DNA of 64,000 bases from the NCBI GenBank assembly GCA_016946835.1, contig JACVTC010000005.1:1708501-1772500 (forward strand). Reading direction: 5' to 3'. Of the stretch, positions 32,865 to 47,267 are shown in pieces. The stretch comes from Neocallimastix lanati (nom. inval.) (taxonomy: Eukaryota > Neocallimastigomycota > Neocallimastigomycetes > Neocallimastigales > Neocallimastigaceae). The notes beneath the pieces were generated by a model. That model searched no databases and was not told the DNA's origin. It saw only the letters and a list, made by a program, of their open reading frames with translations. The first letter of the stretch is position 1. Each line of letters opens with the position of its first letter. The translations under genes and the position numbers were made by a program.

Positions 32865-34055
32865 TTAAGCTAATAATTCAGTCATTTCTTTGTCATCAAC
32901 AACATCTATTGGAGAAAAACCTTTATTATTCTTGATACTCTTATCAGCACCTCGTTCAACTAAAAGTTTTACAACTTCTCTTTCACCAAGTAAAGCAGCT
33001 AAATGAAGAGCAGTATTACCGCCCTATTAATAATTAAAAATAATAGTAAAAAATAATAATAAAATAATATTATTATAATAATTTTTATTTTTATTTTTTT
33101 ATTTTTTATTTTTTTTTTTTATTGTAATATTTCATTTTTAACAATTGGTTTATTGCTTTTTTTTCTCGAAAAAAAATCTATGTATCTATATATTCATGTA
33201 AAATGACTTACACCAAAAGTAGCATCTAAGTCATCTTTTAATGTGGCATCAATAATATCTTTAGCGACATCATCTTGACCTAACATGATAGCAAATTGTA
33301 AGCCAGTCATCTTACCAAGATAAGCACCAAGGAATTTATAACCATCGACTTCAACTTCATTATCATATTTTGCACGTGGATCAGCCTTTTTTACAGTAGT
33401 GTATTTCTTATCTTGTAATAAGGAACGAACTAAATACATAAATTATTTAAAAAAATTTAAATTTTTATAAAAAACAAAATATACACATATATTCATATTA
33501 ATTTTTTTTTTTAATTCTTTTATTTGTATCATATATCTATATAAATTTATGATTGTTTTTAAATAAAGATAATACCTTTTTCTCTATCCTTATTGAAGAT
33601 AGCTTATTTTATTTTATTAAATCATCAATATTATATATTTATTTATATATAAATATATTAAATGTGTTGAAAAAATTAACATTTATTTATTTTGTATTAT
33701 TAATAATTATAGTGGTTTCGTATATTCAAAAAAAAAAAATAAAAATAATACAACAATTAACAATAGTAATGATAAAAAAAATAATAAAATAATAATAATG
33801 TTATAAAAAAATATTAGTTCATTTTTATTTTAATTTTTTTTTTTAAGATGAAACTATTATATATTATTATCATTTTGTTTTTAAATATAATTGATTAAAA
33901 ACTTTTATTTACCATCAAAGAGAGCCTATATAAAATAATTATGTATGCATTGAAATAAATAAAATAATAATATAGTAAAATTAATTAATACACCAAAATA
34001 CTTATATATATATATATATTATATATATTTTAATTATTAATAAGTATTTTATAAT

Positions 34056-34094
<39 letters not shown>

Positions 34095-34152
34095 TGCTTT
34101 CTTTTATTATTTACTATACTTAAAAACAAACACATACATCAGCATCGGCCAT
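32865..34152 (-). CDS. Small ankyrin-repeat protein, five exons including two micro-exons
   Basis: Minus-strand exons are 34152-34138 (15 nt), 33925-33913 (13 nt), 33602-33576 (27 nt), 33429-33212 and 33023-32865. All have GT-AG borders and the sum is 432 nt, giving 143 residues. The start is MADADALFDG, and the stop is TAA after ELLA. The C-terminal half carries ankyrin units: GLQFAIMLGQDDVAKDIID, then GGNTALHLAALLGEREVVKL, LVERGADKSIKNNKGFSPID, and a final DDKEMTELL helix. The TALHLA and GAD patterns are diagnostic. Ankyrin repeats bind other proteins; a specific partner cannot be inferred. It is cytosolic or nuclear, since no signal peptide is visible. The first 18 residues are spread over three tiny exons separated by introns of roughly 150-300 bp. 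Confidence 0.85.
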
Positions 34153-35079
34153 TTTGTTATATTGATATTATAAAATAATAATACTTCTAAAAAAAAAATT
34201 TAAACTACTAGTTTTTTGTTTTTAGTAAAGATTAAAATAGAGAATAGAATAAAAAATAAAAATAAAAATAAAAAATTATATAATTTTTTTTTTAAAAAAA
34301 ATAATAAAAACAAATATAAAAATAAAAAAAAAAAAAAGGTAATTAATTACATATTTTTATTAAAATTAATATTTAAAAATATAAAAAGTTTATTATATAT
34401 AAATTAATATTTTATACGAAAAAAAATTTATAATTTCTTTAAATGTTTTTCATTTTTTATGATATTTATTTTAGTTCAATGGAAAAAATTGAAAAATAAA
34501 AATAATCAAAGTAGGTATTGATTGATTTTTATTAAATAGGGAATATAGAATATATATTATATGCATATATTATATGTATAATGTTTAATTTGTAATTAAT
34601 ATATGAGATAAATATTAATTATATATATTTTGCTTTAAAATTTTTAAAATTTATTATATCTAAAATTTTATTCTGAGTTTAAATTTATTTTACATAGCTA
34701 ATAAGCTTTTTTTTTTTTTTTTTTTTTTAATCAAAATAAAATAATTATCTGAAGAAAAGAAACTTTAATATTAAGTAAAATATTAATAACAACGTAATAA
34801 TAAAAAAAATAATATTGATTAAATATTAGAAATACTAAATTAGTTTATTATTATTATTATTTTTATTATGTCATTTCTATTTGATATATCTAATTTTTCA
34901 TAATTAAACTTTTTTTTTTTTTAGTGGATGATACATCAGAACTTAAATATTATTTAAATTAAAAATTAAATAAATTTTATTTATTTATTTTTGTTATTGC
35001 TACAATGGCATTAAATATTTTTCAATAGTTCAAATATTAAAATGATAAAATGACAATATGAAAAATAATAGTAAAAATT

Positions 35080-35115
<36 letters not shown>

Positions 35116-35754
35116 ATACATACATACATAAATAAATAAATAAATAAGTAAATACATAAATAAATAAAGAGAAATAAAATAAAATAAAATAAAATAAGAT
35201 AAATAATAGAAATAATATAATTTATATAAATAATATTATAAATATAATATTATTTTCATAAAATAAAAACAACATAAAATCACAAATTAAAATCATTATT
35301 TTATGATTATGAAAATTATAATAGTAAGAAGTAAGATATAATTGTATAATATTTTTTAAAATTTGTCAATTGATAGTGATAAAAAAAATAAAAGCTTAAC
35401 CAAAGATATTTAATTTAAATAATTTAAAATAATTAATAAAAAATTAATAAAAAACAAAAAATATATTTATTTATTATAAGTGAATTGTAATATATCTTAT
35501 AATTATGTTTTGTCAATTGTATATAAAGTATGTTTTGTTAATTGTATATAAAGTATATATATATCATTTGTAACGGTACAAAAATTTATTTATTTATTTT
35601 TTTGTTAATTATAGTTATTCGTATTTCTTTTAAAATTAATTTGACTATAATTAAACATGTTTTACTGACTACATATATTTTGATCCTTAATATACTTAAT
35701 ACTGTTAATATTTAAAAATTTAGTTTTATAAAAAAATTTTTAAAAAAATTAATA

Positions 35755-35821
<67 letters not shown>

Positions 35822-35975
35822 ACAAATAAATAAATAAATAAGTAAATAAATAAGCAAATAACTAAATAAAAAAATAACTAATAAACTGAATAAATAAATT
35901 AGGTGAAGCATTATTCACGAATCAAGAGAAAATAAATTCAATTTTTTTATAGGTTTATGTTTATATCGACGTTAT

Positions 35976-36013
<38 letters not shown>

Positions 36014-36120
36014 TTTATATAGCTAAAATGATTATATATATAGAATAATAGAATGGTAATTATTTTTTTTTATCTATAAAAATTTTAAAAAAACATACAC
36101 ACATTCACGTATACACAAAT

Positions 36121-36121
<1 letters not shown>
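34153..36121. other. Gene-free stretch with AAAT microsatellites
   Basis: Contains the presumed promoter of the ankyrin gene at its left end. AAAT arrays lie at about 35085-35165 and 35757-35850, and T homopolymers near 34707 and 35975. Frames of about 60 codons at 34216 and 35726 are composition only. Confidence 0.5.
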
Positions 36122-36155
<34 letters not shown>

Positions 36156-37262
36156 GTCGCAGTTATTGGAAACTTCAAACTTTATATATTCATTCAATTA
36201 AAACATAGTATTTAAATAGTAATGTAAAATAAAAAGAAATATTTAAAATAAAGTATATAAATAAATTCAGGAAAAAGTTTATATGCAACGAACCTCACCT
36301 CCAGATTATAAGATTTCTATTTAAAGGGAATTTTTATTCCGGATTAGGATTTGAAATGACTATCTGAAAGAAATTATGGTCCTCTCATTCAAAGGTATTG
36401 GCCCAGCTAGCCTGTCTTAAGTGCATTTTTAGAGTTGAAGTTCCTGGTTTGATCGCTCTTATATCATCGGAATAGAATGACAATCCTTGTTGCATACTAG
36501 CCCTAGGCATAATTTCTATAAAGAAAGCCAAAGATTACACCAAGAATGGTTTTTTAGAATCACCAGAAATGATTTGGTTCTTGAACAAACCAATCCTATT
36601 CTTTTTTATTATTTAAATCAATAATGTCTGTAATTCTTCCACCAAGAAGGAAGATATATATAATCGGTACCACGTCACATATATATTTGTACACTCATTA
36701 CTCAGAAAAATGACTAGTATTAACACTATTATCATCAATTGATCTATTCCCTACGTTATTAGTAACGATACTATTATATTTACTATCACTGATATTAATA
36801 TTCCTATTTTCACTATCAGTATTATTACTATTTTTAACATCACAATTCCTATTATTATTATTATTATTATTATTAATATTACACTCTTTGCTACTACAAT
36901 TAGAATCTGTACTTTATTCTATATAATTCATATCTGTGACAACAGTGTTTATATTACTATTCTATACTGGACAATATTTGGTAAATAAAGAAAAAATTTT
37001 CATAAAGAATTTCAATATTCATAAAATATTTCATTCGAAATTCACGGAAAAGATAGCATTTTGAAAACCAATGTTCCACTTGAGGATTACTATATTATCT
37101 ATAATAACAAGGACATCGTTCTGGACACGACACTTGTCTTCAATCATAATGGCAGCTTTGGCAGCATCGAATTTATATTCACATCTGGCATGATGTATCC
37201 ATCAGAAACCAATACTATATTTAGGATACTTAAAATTGAGCTTTAGATGGATGAGCTTTAAA
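36122..37262 (-). mobile_element. 5'-truncated, decayed LINE (copy D) with poly(A) tail
   Basis: The plus-strand T run at 36123-36152 is the A-tail and is followed by the same 3' end (ACAGTCGCAGTTATT) and 3' UTR (GCAACGAACCTCACCTCC) as copies A and C. The coding part on the minus strand corresponds to the zinc-knuckle region and C-terminus. Around 37050-37200 it matches the region of copy A encoding YKFDARVDKAA, CPERYPCC and LEHWF. Stops and frameshifts are common and divergence from copies A and C is greater, so this is an older insertion. It ends near 37262, about 590 bp from the 3' end of the TBC gene. Confidence 0.7.
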
Positions 37263-37716
37263 AAGTTTATTTTCTATAAAAAAAAAATATTCAGTAATCA
37301 CATATATTAGTAATACAATAAAATTAAATGTACATATATATATTTTAATTCATTTTTATTTTATAATTTTATAATTATTTTTATATATAATTTTATTTTA
37401 TTTTAATTTATTTTATTTATAAATACAATATATATATATTTGTTTAAGATAAATAAAAAATCATAAATTTATTTATATTTAAAAAATAGATAATAGAATA
37501 ATATATATATATATATATATATAAATTAAAAATATAGAGAGAAAAAGAAATTAAAAGTGAAAAAAATTAACAAAATATTTAAAATATATTATGTATATTT
37601 ATAAGATGAAAAAAGAAGAAAAATCGATTATGTAAAAAAAAAAAAAAAAAAAGGATTAAAAATTAAATATTATATTATTATTAATATAAATACTTTTTAT
37701 AATTTTATAATTTTAT

Positions 37717-37753
<37 letters not shown>

Positions 37754-37853
37754 AATTACAAATTAAAGATAGGAAAATAAAATAATTAAAAAAATAATAA
37801 AAAAAAAATAGTATTTATATTATATTATTATTATTATTTTTTTTTTAGTTAAA
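37263..37853. other. 3' flank of the TBC gene
   Basis: AT-rich with A and T homopolymers (T run at about 37719-37749). No exon is visible. Confidence 0.45.
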
Positions 37854-38766
37854 TTACTCCATAAATCTTTTTAAATTTTCCCATTTACGTTGATAATTAT
37901 CTTTTTCAATTTCAGATTCAGCATATTTTACCTTTATATTAATATAATAAATATAAATATTAATATAAAAATGAATTAATAATATTTTTAACAATTTTTT
38001 TTTTTATTTAACTAAAATTTATATATTTTAATTACCTTTATTTCTACTAAAAGCTGTTCCAATTCAGCTACCCTATCTTCTAACTCTTGATTTTTACGAT
38101 TGGTATCAATATTTTTATTAATTAATACATCTAATTCTATTCTAACTTTTTCTTCAGCTTGTTTTCTAGAATCTCTTAACGTATGTGCTACTAATCTTTC
38201 TGATTCTTCTATTTGTTTTTGAAGTGCATCAATTAAAGTTTTATTAGCAGTTTCTTCGAATCGATAATCTTCTATTTCATTTTTCAAAGTAGCATTTTCA
38301 TTTGTTAGTGATTCTACGGCTAAATGAAGTTTTTGAATTTCAGTAGTTAATTCCTTATTTTCTTTCTTTAGGAATTCCATTTTTTGATTATTATCATCAA
38401 ATTCTTTAGTCATTTGTATGAAATGATTTGCTAATTTATCTAAACGGCGTTTTGATATTCTAATATCGGAGGCATCTTTAATTAATTCACTTATATCATC
38501 ATCATATATATCAAATAAGCCATTCTTTAAGAAATCGAGTAAAGCATCAAATTCCTATATTAATTATTAATGAATTGTATTATTAATTTTTTTTTTTTAA
38601 AAATAAATTATTGCTTATAAATTTTAAAATAATTTTTATAATAACATATTGTTTTTAAATATTTACAAATTCTAGAATAAAATCTTGGTTTTTCTTCAAT
38701 AAAGCAAATGCAATTCTAAAGATAAATTCATAACTATTCAAAATTATAAATATTATATAATTATTT

Positions 38767-38807
<41 letters not shown>

Positions 38808-39572
38808 TTATAAATACTTATAATATTAATATAAAATTAATAATATCTAAAATTTATATTTATTTATATAAAAAGAAAAAAGACTTACCCTTCAGCAAAT
38901 AATACATCTAAAATACGGAAAACAAGTTCTAATGGGAATTTATACTATTATTATGAGATATATATTAAAAAAATTTTTTTTTAATATTTATTTAATATTT
39001 ATTATATATATTACAATTAATCAAATAATTTGAAGATGAACAAGTTTTATATTTAATTGACTTAAAAAAACTTACAGCAAATAATGTCATGAACCATTGT
39101 GAAGCATACATTGTTGAACCAATTCCTTCCTATTAATAGATAAAAAAAAATAATTTATTACAAAATTAGAAATATTTAATTAATATATAAATATTACGAA
39201 TTTTTTTTTTTTATTTTTTTTATTTTTTTTTTTAATATATATATTTACATGCTCTAAATGTCTAGAGACTTTTGGTAAAATATCATTTAAAAGTTGATCA
39301 AATTGGTATAATCGAAGTTGAAGTCCTTCCATATTTGGTGTATATAATCCTCTCATATCATATCCTTCCATTAATCTAACTAAAACACAAAATGCTTCTT
39401 CGTCTGGCATCTATATAAAATAATAAATAGAATTTTTTATAATAGTAATTATAGTAAAATTAATTATGATTTAGTATTTAATATACATAAATATATATTT
39501 TTATTAATATATATATATAATTTTTTTTGTTAATTTATAAATTTATGATAATTAATATATATATGTATATAT

Positions 39573-39615
<43 letters not shown>

Positions 39616-41044
39616 CATTTATAAAATTATGATAATTAATATATATTTTTATAATATGAAAAATAAATGTATAAAATTTTTTTTTGCTTTATAATATTAT
39701 AATGATTTACATTTAATAATAAAGGTCCAACAATAAAGGATAGCCCTTGACAATAACCAAGATCTTTATCATATAGAGAGTAAACCTTCATAACATTAAA
39801 TAAACTTTCTTGACCTTGTCCTTCACTATCTTTAAAGAAATCATGATCAGGGAAGGTTCTTGATATATCACGACGAATAATTTTTTCATAGGTGGTATTT
39901 TCTTTTAATAATTCAGCATAAGTCTTTTCTAATTCTTGATTTTTACTTTTACTAATTAATTGCCATAAAGTACCACGTAATGAATCTGGTATACCTTGTC
40001 TAATTTTCTTTGTTAATAATGATGTTTGTTTTCTTGCTACACCTTCATAATCTACCATAACCTTACCCCAGAAGTCTTTTTATATTTTTATATATATAAT
40101 ATATATATATTTTATATATTTTAGTTTTAAATTTACTTTTATTTAATATAGTTATATATATTTTATATGTTTTATTTTTAAATTTATTTTTATTCAATAG
40201 ATTAAGTATTTAATTTAAATAATATAGTTATATATATTTTATATGTTTTATTTTTAAATTTATTTTTACTCAATAAATTAAGTATTTAATTTGAATTAAG
40301 TATTTTTTTTTATGTTTAAATAATATTATTTATAATATTATAATGGAATTTATAATATATAAATTAAATATTATATATTTTATTTTATTATTTTTTTTCT
40401 TTACCCCAATCAAGGTCAGTATCTTTTTCTTTATTTTTAATGGCTTGGAAATTAGCTTTTAAGGATTCGAAATTTGAATTCTTTGGATCATTTTGTAATA
40501 AATTATTTTGTTCTTCAAGTCTTGCTAATAAAAAAGCAACTTCATCGTCTCCATAATCAGCTGAGGTATGTGTAGGTGAATCCAATACTTCAGCATTTGC
40601 TATACGATTAACTTTATTGAAGTACATTGATGAGAATGATCGTATACCTTTTGAATTAAATAATGTTGTAAAATTGGGTACTAAGTTTGATAATTTTGAT
40701 CCTGTTGAACTTGCGCTATTTAAAGATTGAGATTTAGTTGGTTGTTCAATGACTGATGTTGTATCTATTTTTAGAGAAATTTGTTTTTTCTCTTCTTGTT
40801 TTTTATTATTATTATTATTATTAGTATTGTCTGTATTATTTAATGTTAAATTTGATAGTGTTTTATCTAAATCTTCATTAGAGTTATTGACATTATTATC
40901 TTTTGATGATAATTCAACAAACTCTTTATCATCTATTTGTTCTGGTTCTCTGTTAATAATAAAAAAAAAAAAAAAAAAATAAAACATATATTGAAAATAT
41001 TATATATTATATTTAATATAATTTTCAATCAAAATAATAAAGTT

Positions 41045-41077
<33 letters not shown>

Positions 41078-41800
41078 CTTTATATATTATAAATATTATA
41101 GAAAGAATATAGGATTTTCAAAAATAAAAATAAGATTTAAATTGAAAAAGAAAAAAAAAAAAAATATTTAAATATATAAATATATATTATAATATATATA
41201 TAATCCTCATTTCAGGGTTGTTAAAAAATTATATACCATAATGTATATATATTAAATGAAATAATATATATAATTTTTATGATATTTAGTTTAATAACAT
41301 AGTTAAAAAAAAGAATTTAATATATATATTATTTTTTATTATATTACTATATATACTATATATTTAATTATTTTGTTATTATGCCATTATTTTTTTTACA
41401 TTGTTAATAATAATATTAAAATAATTCTAATTCTTTTTATAGTTATTGTTTGTTTTATTTCTTTTAATATAAAATTGAAAACTAGTATTTACTTGTATTT
41501 TCGAGTTTCTAATTCCTGATTTTCTACATTAACATGTGTATGATTATCTTCGTTATTATTTTCAAATTCAGATTCAGAACTAATTTGTGTTTCATCATTA
41601 TCGTCATCTTTATTTAAGGTTAATATAGAATCGTTACAATCATCAAGATTTGATACTTCTTTTTTAGTTTCATCAGCATCATAAAATTTACTTTTTGCTA
41701 AAGCTTTAGCTTTTGTTATATTTTCTTTTGAATCATCAACAAAAACAATTTCTAGATTTCTATCTAAAGAAATTTCTAAATTTTCAATATTACTTTCCAT
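37854..41800 (-). CDS. TBC-domain Rab GTPase-activating protein, Gyp5/EVI5 type, nine exons
   Basis: Minus-strand exons are 41800-41493, 40949-40405, 40075-39711, 39410-39249, 39129-39076, 38944-38889, 38715-38667, 38554-38036 and 37931-37854, all GT-AG and in phase, giving 711 residues. Residues 1-280 are acidic, Ser/Asn-rich and probably disordered. The TBC domain starts at IRQGIPDSLRGTLW (309-322). The arginine finger is in RDISR (Arg357) and the glutamine finger in YCQG (Gln394), so both catalytic residues are present. EEAFCVLVRLMEGYDMRG, then EGIGSTMYASQWFMTLFA and FPLELVFRILDVLFAEG complete the domain. A coiled coil of about 130 residues follows (KKENKELTTEIQKL onward). The TBC plus C-terminal coiled-coil layout is that of yeast Gyp5/Gyl1 and animal EVI5, which act on Rab GTPases in Golgi and exocytic traffic. 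The exact Rab is not predictable. Confidence 0.9.
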
Positions 41801-41840
41801 ACTTTTATTATTACTAATGTTTATTTATTATTACTAATGT

Positions 41841-41985
41841 TAAATATATATATAAATAATGAATTAATTTTGAATTATATATTATAATTATTAAAATATA
41901 TAAATAAAAATATTAAATATATATATAAATAATGAATTAATTTTGAATTATATATTATAATTATTAAAATATATAAATAAAAATA
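41841..41985. repeat. Tandem duplication, period about 72 bp
   Basis: TAAATATATATATAAATAAT and the rest of the unit start at about 41841 and 41913 just upstream of the TBC gene start. A short duplication (TTATTATTACTAATGT) abuts them. They may lie within the TBC promoter. Confidence 0.7.
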
Positions 41986-42630
41986 TTATTTTAATTAATA
42001 TACATATTAATATTTAATAATATTATTAATATTCATAAAATTTATAATATTAATATTGTACAATATGATAAATCTAAAGCTTCTTTTCAATATAGAATAT
42101 ACTGATATCGAGTAAAGAGAACTTACATTTTATATATAAATATTAACTTAATTTTTTAATAGTTGGTATATATATTAGGTTTATTTATTTCAAATTGGTT
42201 ACTTTAATAACTATAATATTAATATAAAATAGTATTATATAAAATATATATAAAATTTAATTTTAATATATAAAATTATTTTAAAAAAAGGTTTAATTCT
42301 TTCTTATGTTGAATATTTTTCTTATTAAAAAAGCTACTTCATAATTATTTTTGAATATTTTTTTAGGAATTTTTTTATTTAAAGAATTATTTTATTATTA
42401 TTTTGAATACTTCTTTATTTATAGTGTTGAATTATTAATAGTGTGGAAATATTGTACCAATTATTTTTTATTTATTATTGAAATAATATTATAGTATAGA
42501 ATTATTATTAATAATTCTTTTATATATAAATAGAAAGTTTTCTTTTTTTTTTTTTTTTTTTTTTAATTAAAATTTTAAATAAAACATATGTTGTGATATG
42601 CTAACAGCTTATAGAAAGAAGAAATTATCG

Positions 42631-42667
<37 letters not shown>

Positions 42668-43849
42668 TTAATATTAAATATATATTATTTAAATATTCTA
42701 GTTTTAATATTTATTTCATCAATAAAACAGAAATAGTAAAAATTGTTCTCTATTTTTACATATAAAAAGCTTCTTATTATTATTATCCATATAAAATGTT
42801 TATATTATATAAAGACTGCTTAAAATTATTATATGTTCCTAAATACTTTAATTTTTAATTTAAGATTTTATCAATAAAATAGATAATAAAATAAAAGATA
42901 TTTTCTTATGAAAGAATTTAAATTTACTTTTTATAAGTATCTTTTTTAATGTTTATGCAATATTATTTAGACAATATTCATATTATTTTAATGTTTTTTC
43001 TTCACTTTCAAATAAGTTTTCATAAATAAAAAGTTTTTTTCAAAATATAATATGATTTAATAGAAAAAAATAATATTTAATAATAAAATGATAAAATAAT
43101 AAATAAATAAAATAAAAAATATAAATAAATAAAAATTTATATAAAATAAAAATACAATAATTATTTTTTTTTATTTATAAAAAAGGAATAAAAAAATAAA
43201 AAATTCGTTATTATTTTATTATTTTATATTAAATATTATTGTTTGTATGAAAGTAATAAAAAAAATTTTTTTAAAAATTTCGTAAAAAATAAGAAAAAAA
43301 AAAAAAATATTTATATTGAGAATATAATAATAATATAAAGAATTTAATTTAATATATTAACATTATATTGATAAACCAATACATTATTATATATTGTACT
43401 AATTATTTAATATATGATATATAAATAAAAATAAAAATTTAATTTTTATTAAAAAATTTTAATAATTATGAAATAAAAATATATATATATATAGTTTTAT
43501 TATATAAAATTGTTCAAAAAATATATAAAAATTTTGATTAAATATAAGAAAAATATAAATATTATATTAAATAATAAAAACAATAATTATTATAAGCCTA
43601 TTTAATAAAAAAGATAATATTTATAAAAAAGGTGTTTAAATTAATATTCTATTTATAATAATTTTATTTACTTTGTGTTTTTATATTTCTTAATTATTTA
43701 TCTTGTCATCATTTTAATTATAATTTATAATCATAAAAAATTGATTTAATTATAATTTATAAATATTATTGTAACTATTATTGTAACACTTTATATTTGA
43801 TAGCAAAATAAAATAAATTAAATAGTCAAAAACTAGAATAGTAGAATTA

Positions 43850-44165
43850 CGAAGTAGTCTCGAAGTAATAATAATAAAAAAAGATTAATAAAATATTATC
43901 AAAGAAGTAATAAAAAAAATAAAAAGAAAAAAAGATTAATAAAGTATTATCAAATAGTAAAGTAATAAAAAAAATAAAATAAAATAGATTAATAAAGTAG
44001 TAAAGTATCAAAGAGTAGAGTAAAAATAATAATAAAACAAAATAGATTAATAAAGCATTACCAAAGAGTAGAGTAAAAATAAAAATGAAACAAAATAGAT
44101 TAATAAAATATTAAAGCAGTATTAAAAAGTGGTGTATTAATAAAAATTAAATAAAATAGATAGTT
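43850..44165. repeat. Degenerate minisatellite of about 55-60 bp units
   Basis: Five or six related blocks each carry AGATTAATAAA(G/A)(T/C)ATTA and CAAA(G/T)AGTA(A/G)AGTAA followed by an AAAAATAAA tract. The layout resembles the 47-bp array at 16 kb but the sequence differs. Confidence 0.55.
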
Positions 44166-44833
44166 TAATATGGTTATAGTTAATATAGTTAAAGGACAGA
44201 TTGAACAAAGTAAAATATAATAAATATTTGAATTATTTATAAATTATTATTATTGGTAATATTATTAGTTTTATCACTTTGTTGATTTATTGTTATTTAA
44301 AAAGGTTGAAATAAAAATAACTTATTTTAATAATTATTAAACTTTTCCTATATTTTATAAATTATTAAAATCTAAATTACTCTTTTAATCAATATAGAAT
44401 TAACCATATATTCCATTATATTATCTAGTTTTTTAATTTACTGGTGAAATTGATTAATTTAATTGTTAAACACGAAATTAATGTTTAAATTACGGATATA
44501 ATGCAATATATTATATTATATATTAATTTAATATATCACTTAATATAAATTTAAATAAGACTTTAATATTATTATTTCAAAGGATCAATATATATTCAGT
44601 TAATTATATTATTATATAAATTTTAATTGCAATTATGAAAATAATAAAATTTGTAGTATAATGATAATATATTATAAATTCAAACTCAAATATTATTTAT
44701 TAAAATTATTAATTTAATTTCTATTTGCTGCTTAAATTAATTATTGTCTGTATATATAATTTTTTTAATAACTTTAATAATCTAAAATAATTTATGAATG
44801 GTCAATCGTTCATTTCAATTAATAAAATTGTTA

Positions 44834-44936
<103 letters not shown>

Positions 44937-46650
44937 TATATATATATATATATAATAAATTACATACAATAAAAAATAAATAATAAATAAATTAAAATAA
45001 TAATTTAAATAATTTATAATCAGACATTCATATATTAAAAAAACTTTAATTTCATTTGCCGTTAATTTTATTTTTTTTTTAAAATTTAAATAAGTTACAT
45101 TTAAAACAATTCAGGATATATATTACATTATATTATAATATATTACTTTATTAAATATAAAAAAAATACAGATGAATAAATTTTTTAAAATAATAAATAT
45201 TTTAATATTTATTATTTTATTATTAATATTAATATAATAAAATTGAAATTATTTAAAATATTAGTAATTTTTAAATAATAAATAAAAAGAGTAAAATAGT
45301 GAATAAAATTAAATAATGAAATATGTAAAACATTGAAATTGTATTAAGAAATGATTTAATGATATATAGTTAATAATAAAATAAAATAAAATAAAAATAA
45401 AAATAATTATTAAGGAATCAAATATTTAAAAAAAGTAAAAAAAAAAAAAAAGATATTTATCATATAATAATGAAAAATTAAATATGTATATTTTAAAAGT
45501 TTTCTTTTTTATATAAAAAGAGGGCTTATAATAAAATAATTTATATCAATATATGTATTTCATTAAACAAAATAAATGATTTAATATATCGTTTATTAAC
45601 GTAGAATAAAATAAAATAATAAAAAAAAAAATAAAAAAAAATAAAAAAAAAATCTTTAAAATATTTAATATTTATAAACCATTTATATTAAATAATATAA
45701 ATAATTTATAATATTTTCTCCCTTTTTTTTTTTTTTTTTTTTTTTTTTTGGTTTTTCAAGAAATAAATGAAAGCAAAAATATGAATTTATCTAGTTTAAA
45801 AAGAAAATAAAGAAATTAAATGATTAGAATATCAAATATTAAATATTTTAAAAGTTTTTCATTTATTATAAAATATAACGAGTAGTCAGATATTTTAAAA
45901 TTACAAAAAATCTAAAACAGTCAATATTTAAATAATAAATAGTAGTAATGGAAAATAAATTTTTTTTTTTTTTTCAAAATAAATACTGATAGATAAATAT
46001 GTGTATAATATAATAATTATAAAATATATAATTAATCAACTCTTTGAGAAATAGTGTTTAATTATAAAAAAAATAATCATTATTTTTCCAATAATGCTTT
46101 AGAAAAATTAAAAAGAAAAATTATCATTATTTTTCCAAATATTATTATTATAATGCTTTAGAAAAATTAAAGAAAGTTTTTCAAAATAAATACTAGTGGA
46201 TATATATATGTATATAATATAATAATGATAAAATAAATATAATTAATAAACTCTTTGAGAAAAAGTATTTATTATTTTTCCATTGATAATAATATCTTTA
46301 ATTAATATATTTAAAAATATAAATATTGTTGTTTTTTGAATTGATAAAAATTGTTTGGAAGATTTGAAATAATATATATATACATTAATATATATAATTT
46401 TTAATATATAGGGTAAATTAATATTTTCAAAATAAAATATATAAAAATCAGTTTTTAATAAATCAAAAAATTGTTAAAAATAAGATATTGTAATAATACT
46501 TTCATATATATATATTTTTTAAATAATTCAAAGGGAATATTTTGTTATTATTTTTTCTATTAATAGATTTTTATTATTTTAAAATATTGTAAAAATTACA
46601 GTGTTTTTTATATAATTGTATAATTATTAATTTTATAATGTTGGTAATTC

Positions 46651-46686
<36 letters not shown>

Positions 46687-47212
46687 ATAATCAACTTTAT
46701 AATATTGATAATTTTACAATTTCAACAAAGAATTAAATTTCTGAATATAAAATTAAATTATCAATATCAATTTCAATATCAATTTTTTTTTTTTAGACTT
46801 TTTTTTATTAATACAATAATTATTCTATAAATAGATTTAAATAAAATATAAAGAAAGGAAAATTTAAAATTCTATTTTTAAAAAAATAAAATTTTATTAG
46901 TATAATATAATACAATAAAAGTTATTGGTTGGAATATTTTATTCGCAGCATAAAAAAAAAAAAAAAAAAATAAAATCAAAAGGTAAAAAAGTTAAAAGTT
47001 TTTTTCGAAATTTCAATAGGGAAACATTGAATGACAGGTATAAAGACATATTATATCATATAAATACTAATAATAGAATTTTTTTTTTTTTTTTTTACTT
47101 ATGGATAGCTGCTGAATTTAAATTATTGATGTTTATTTATTTAGGTCATAGGTTTAAAATTTATTTTTATCCTTTGAAAATGAATTAAATAAATTAAATC
47201 ATTAATTGTTAA

Positions 47213-47267
<55 letters not shown>

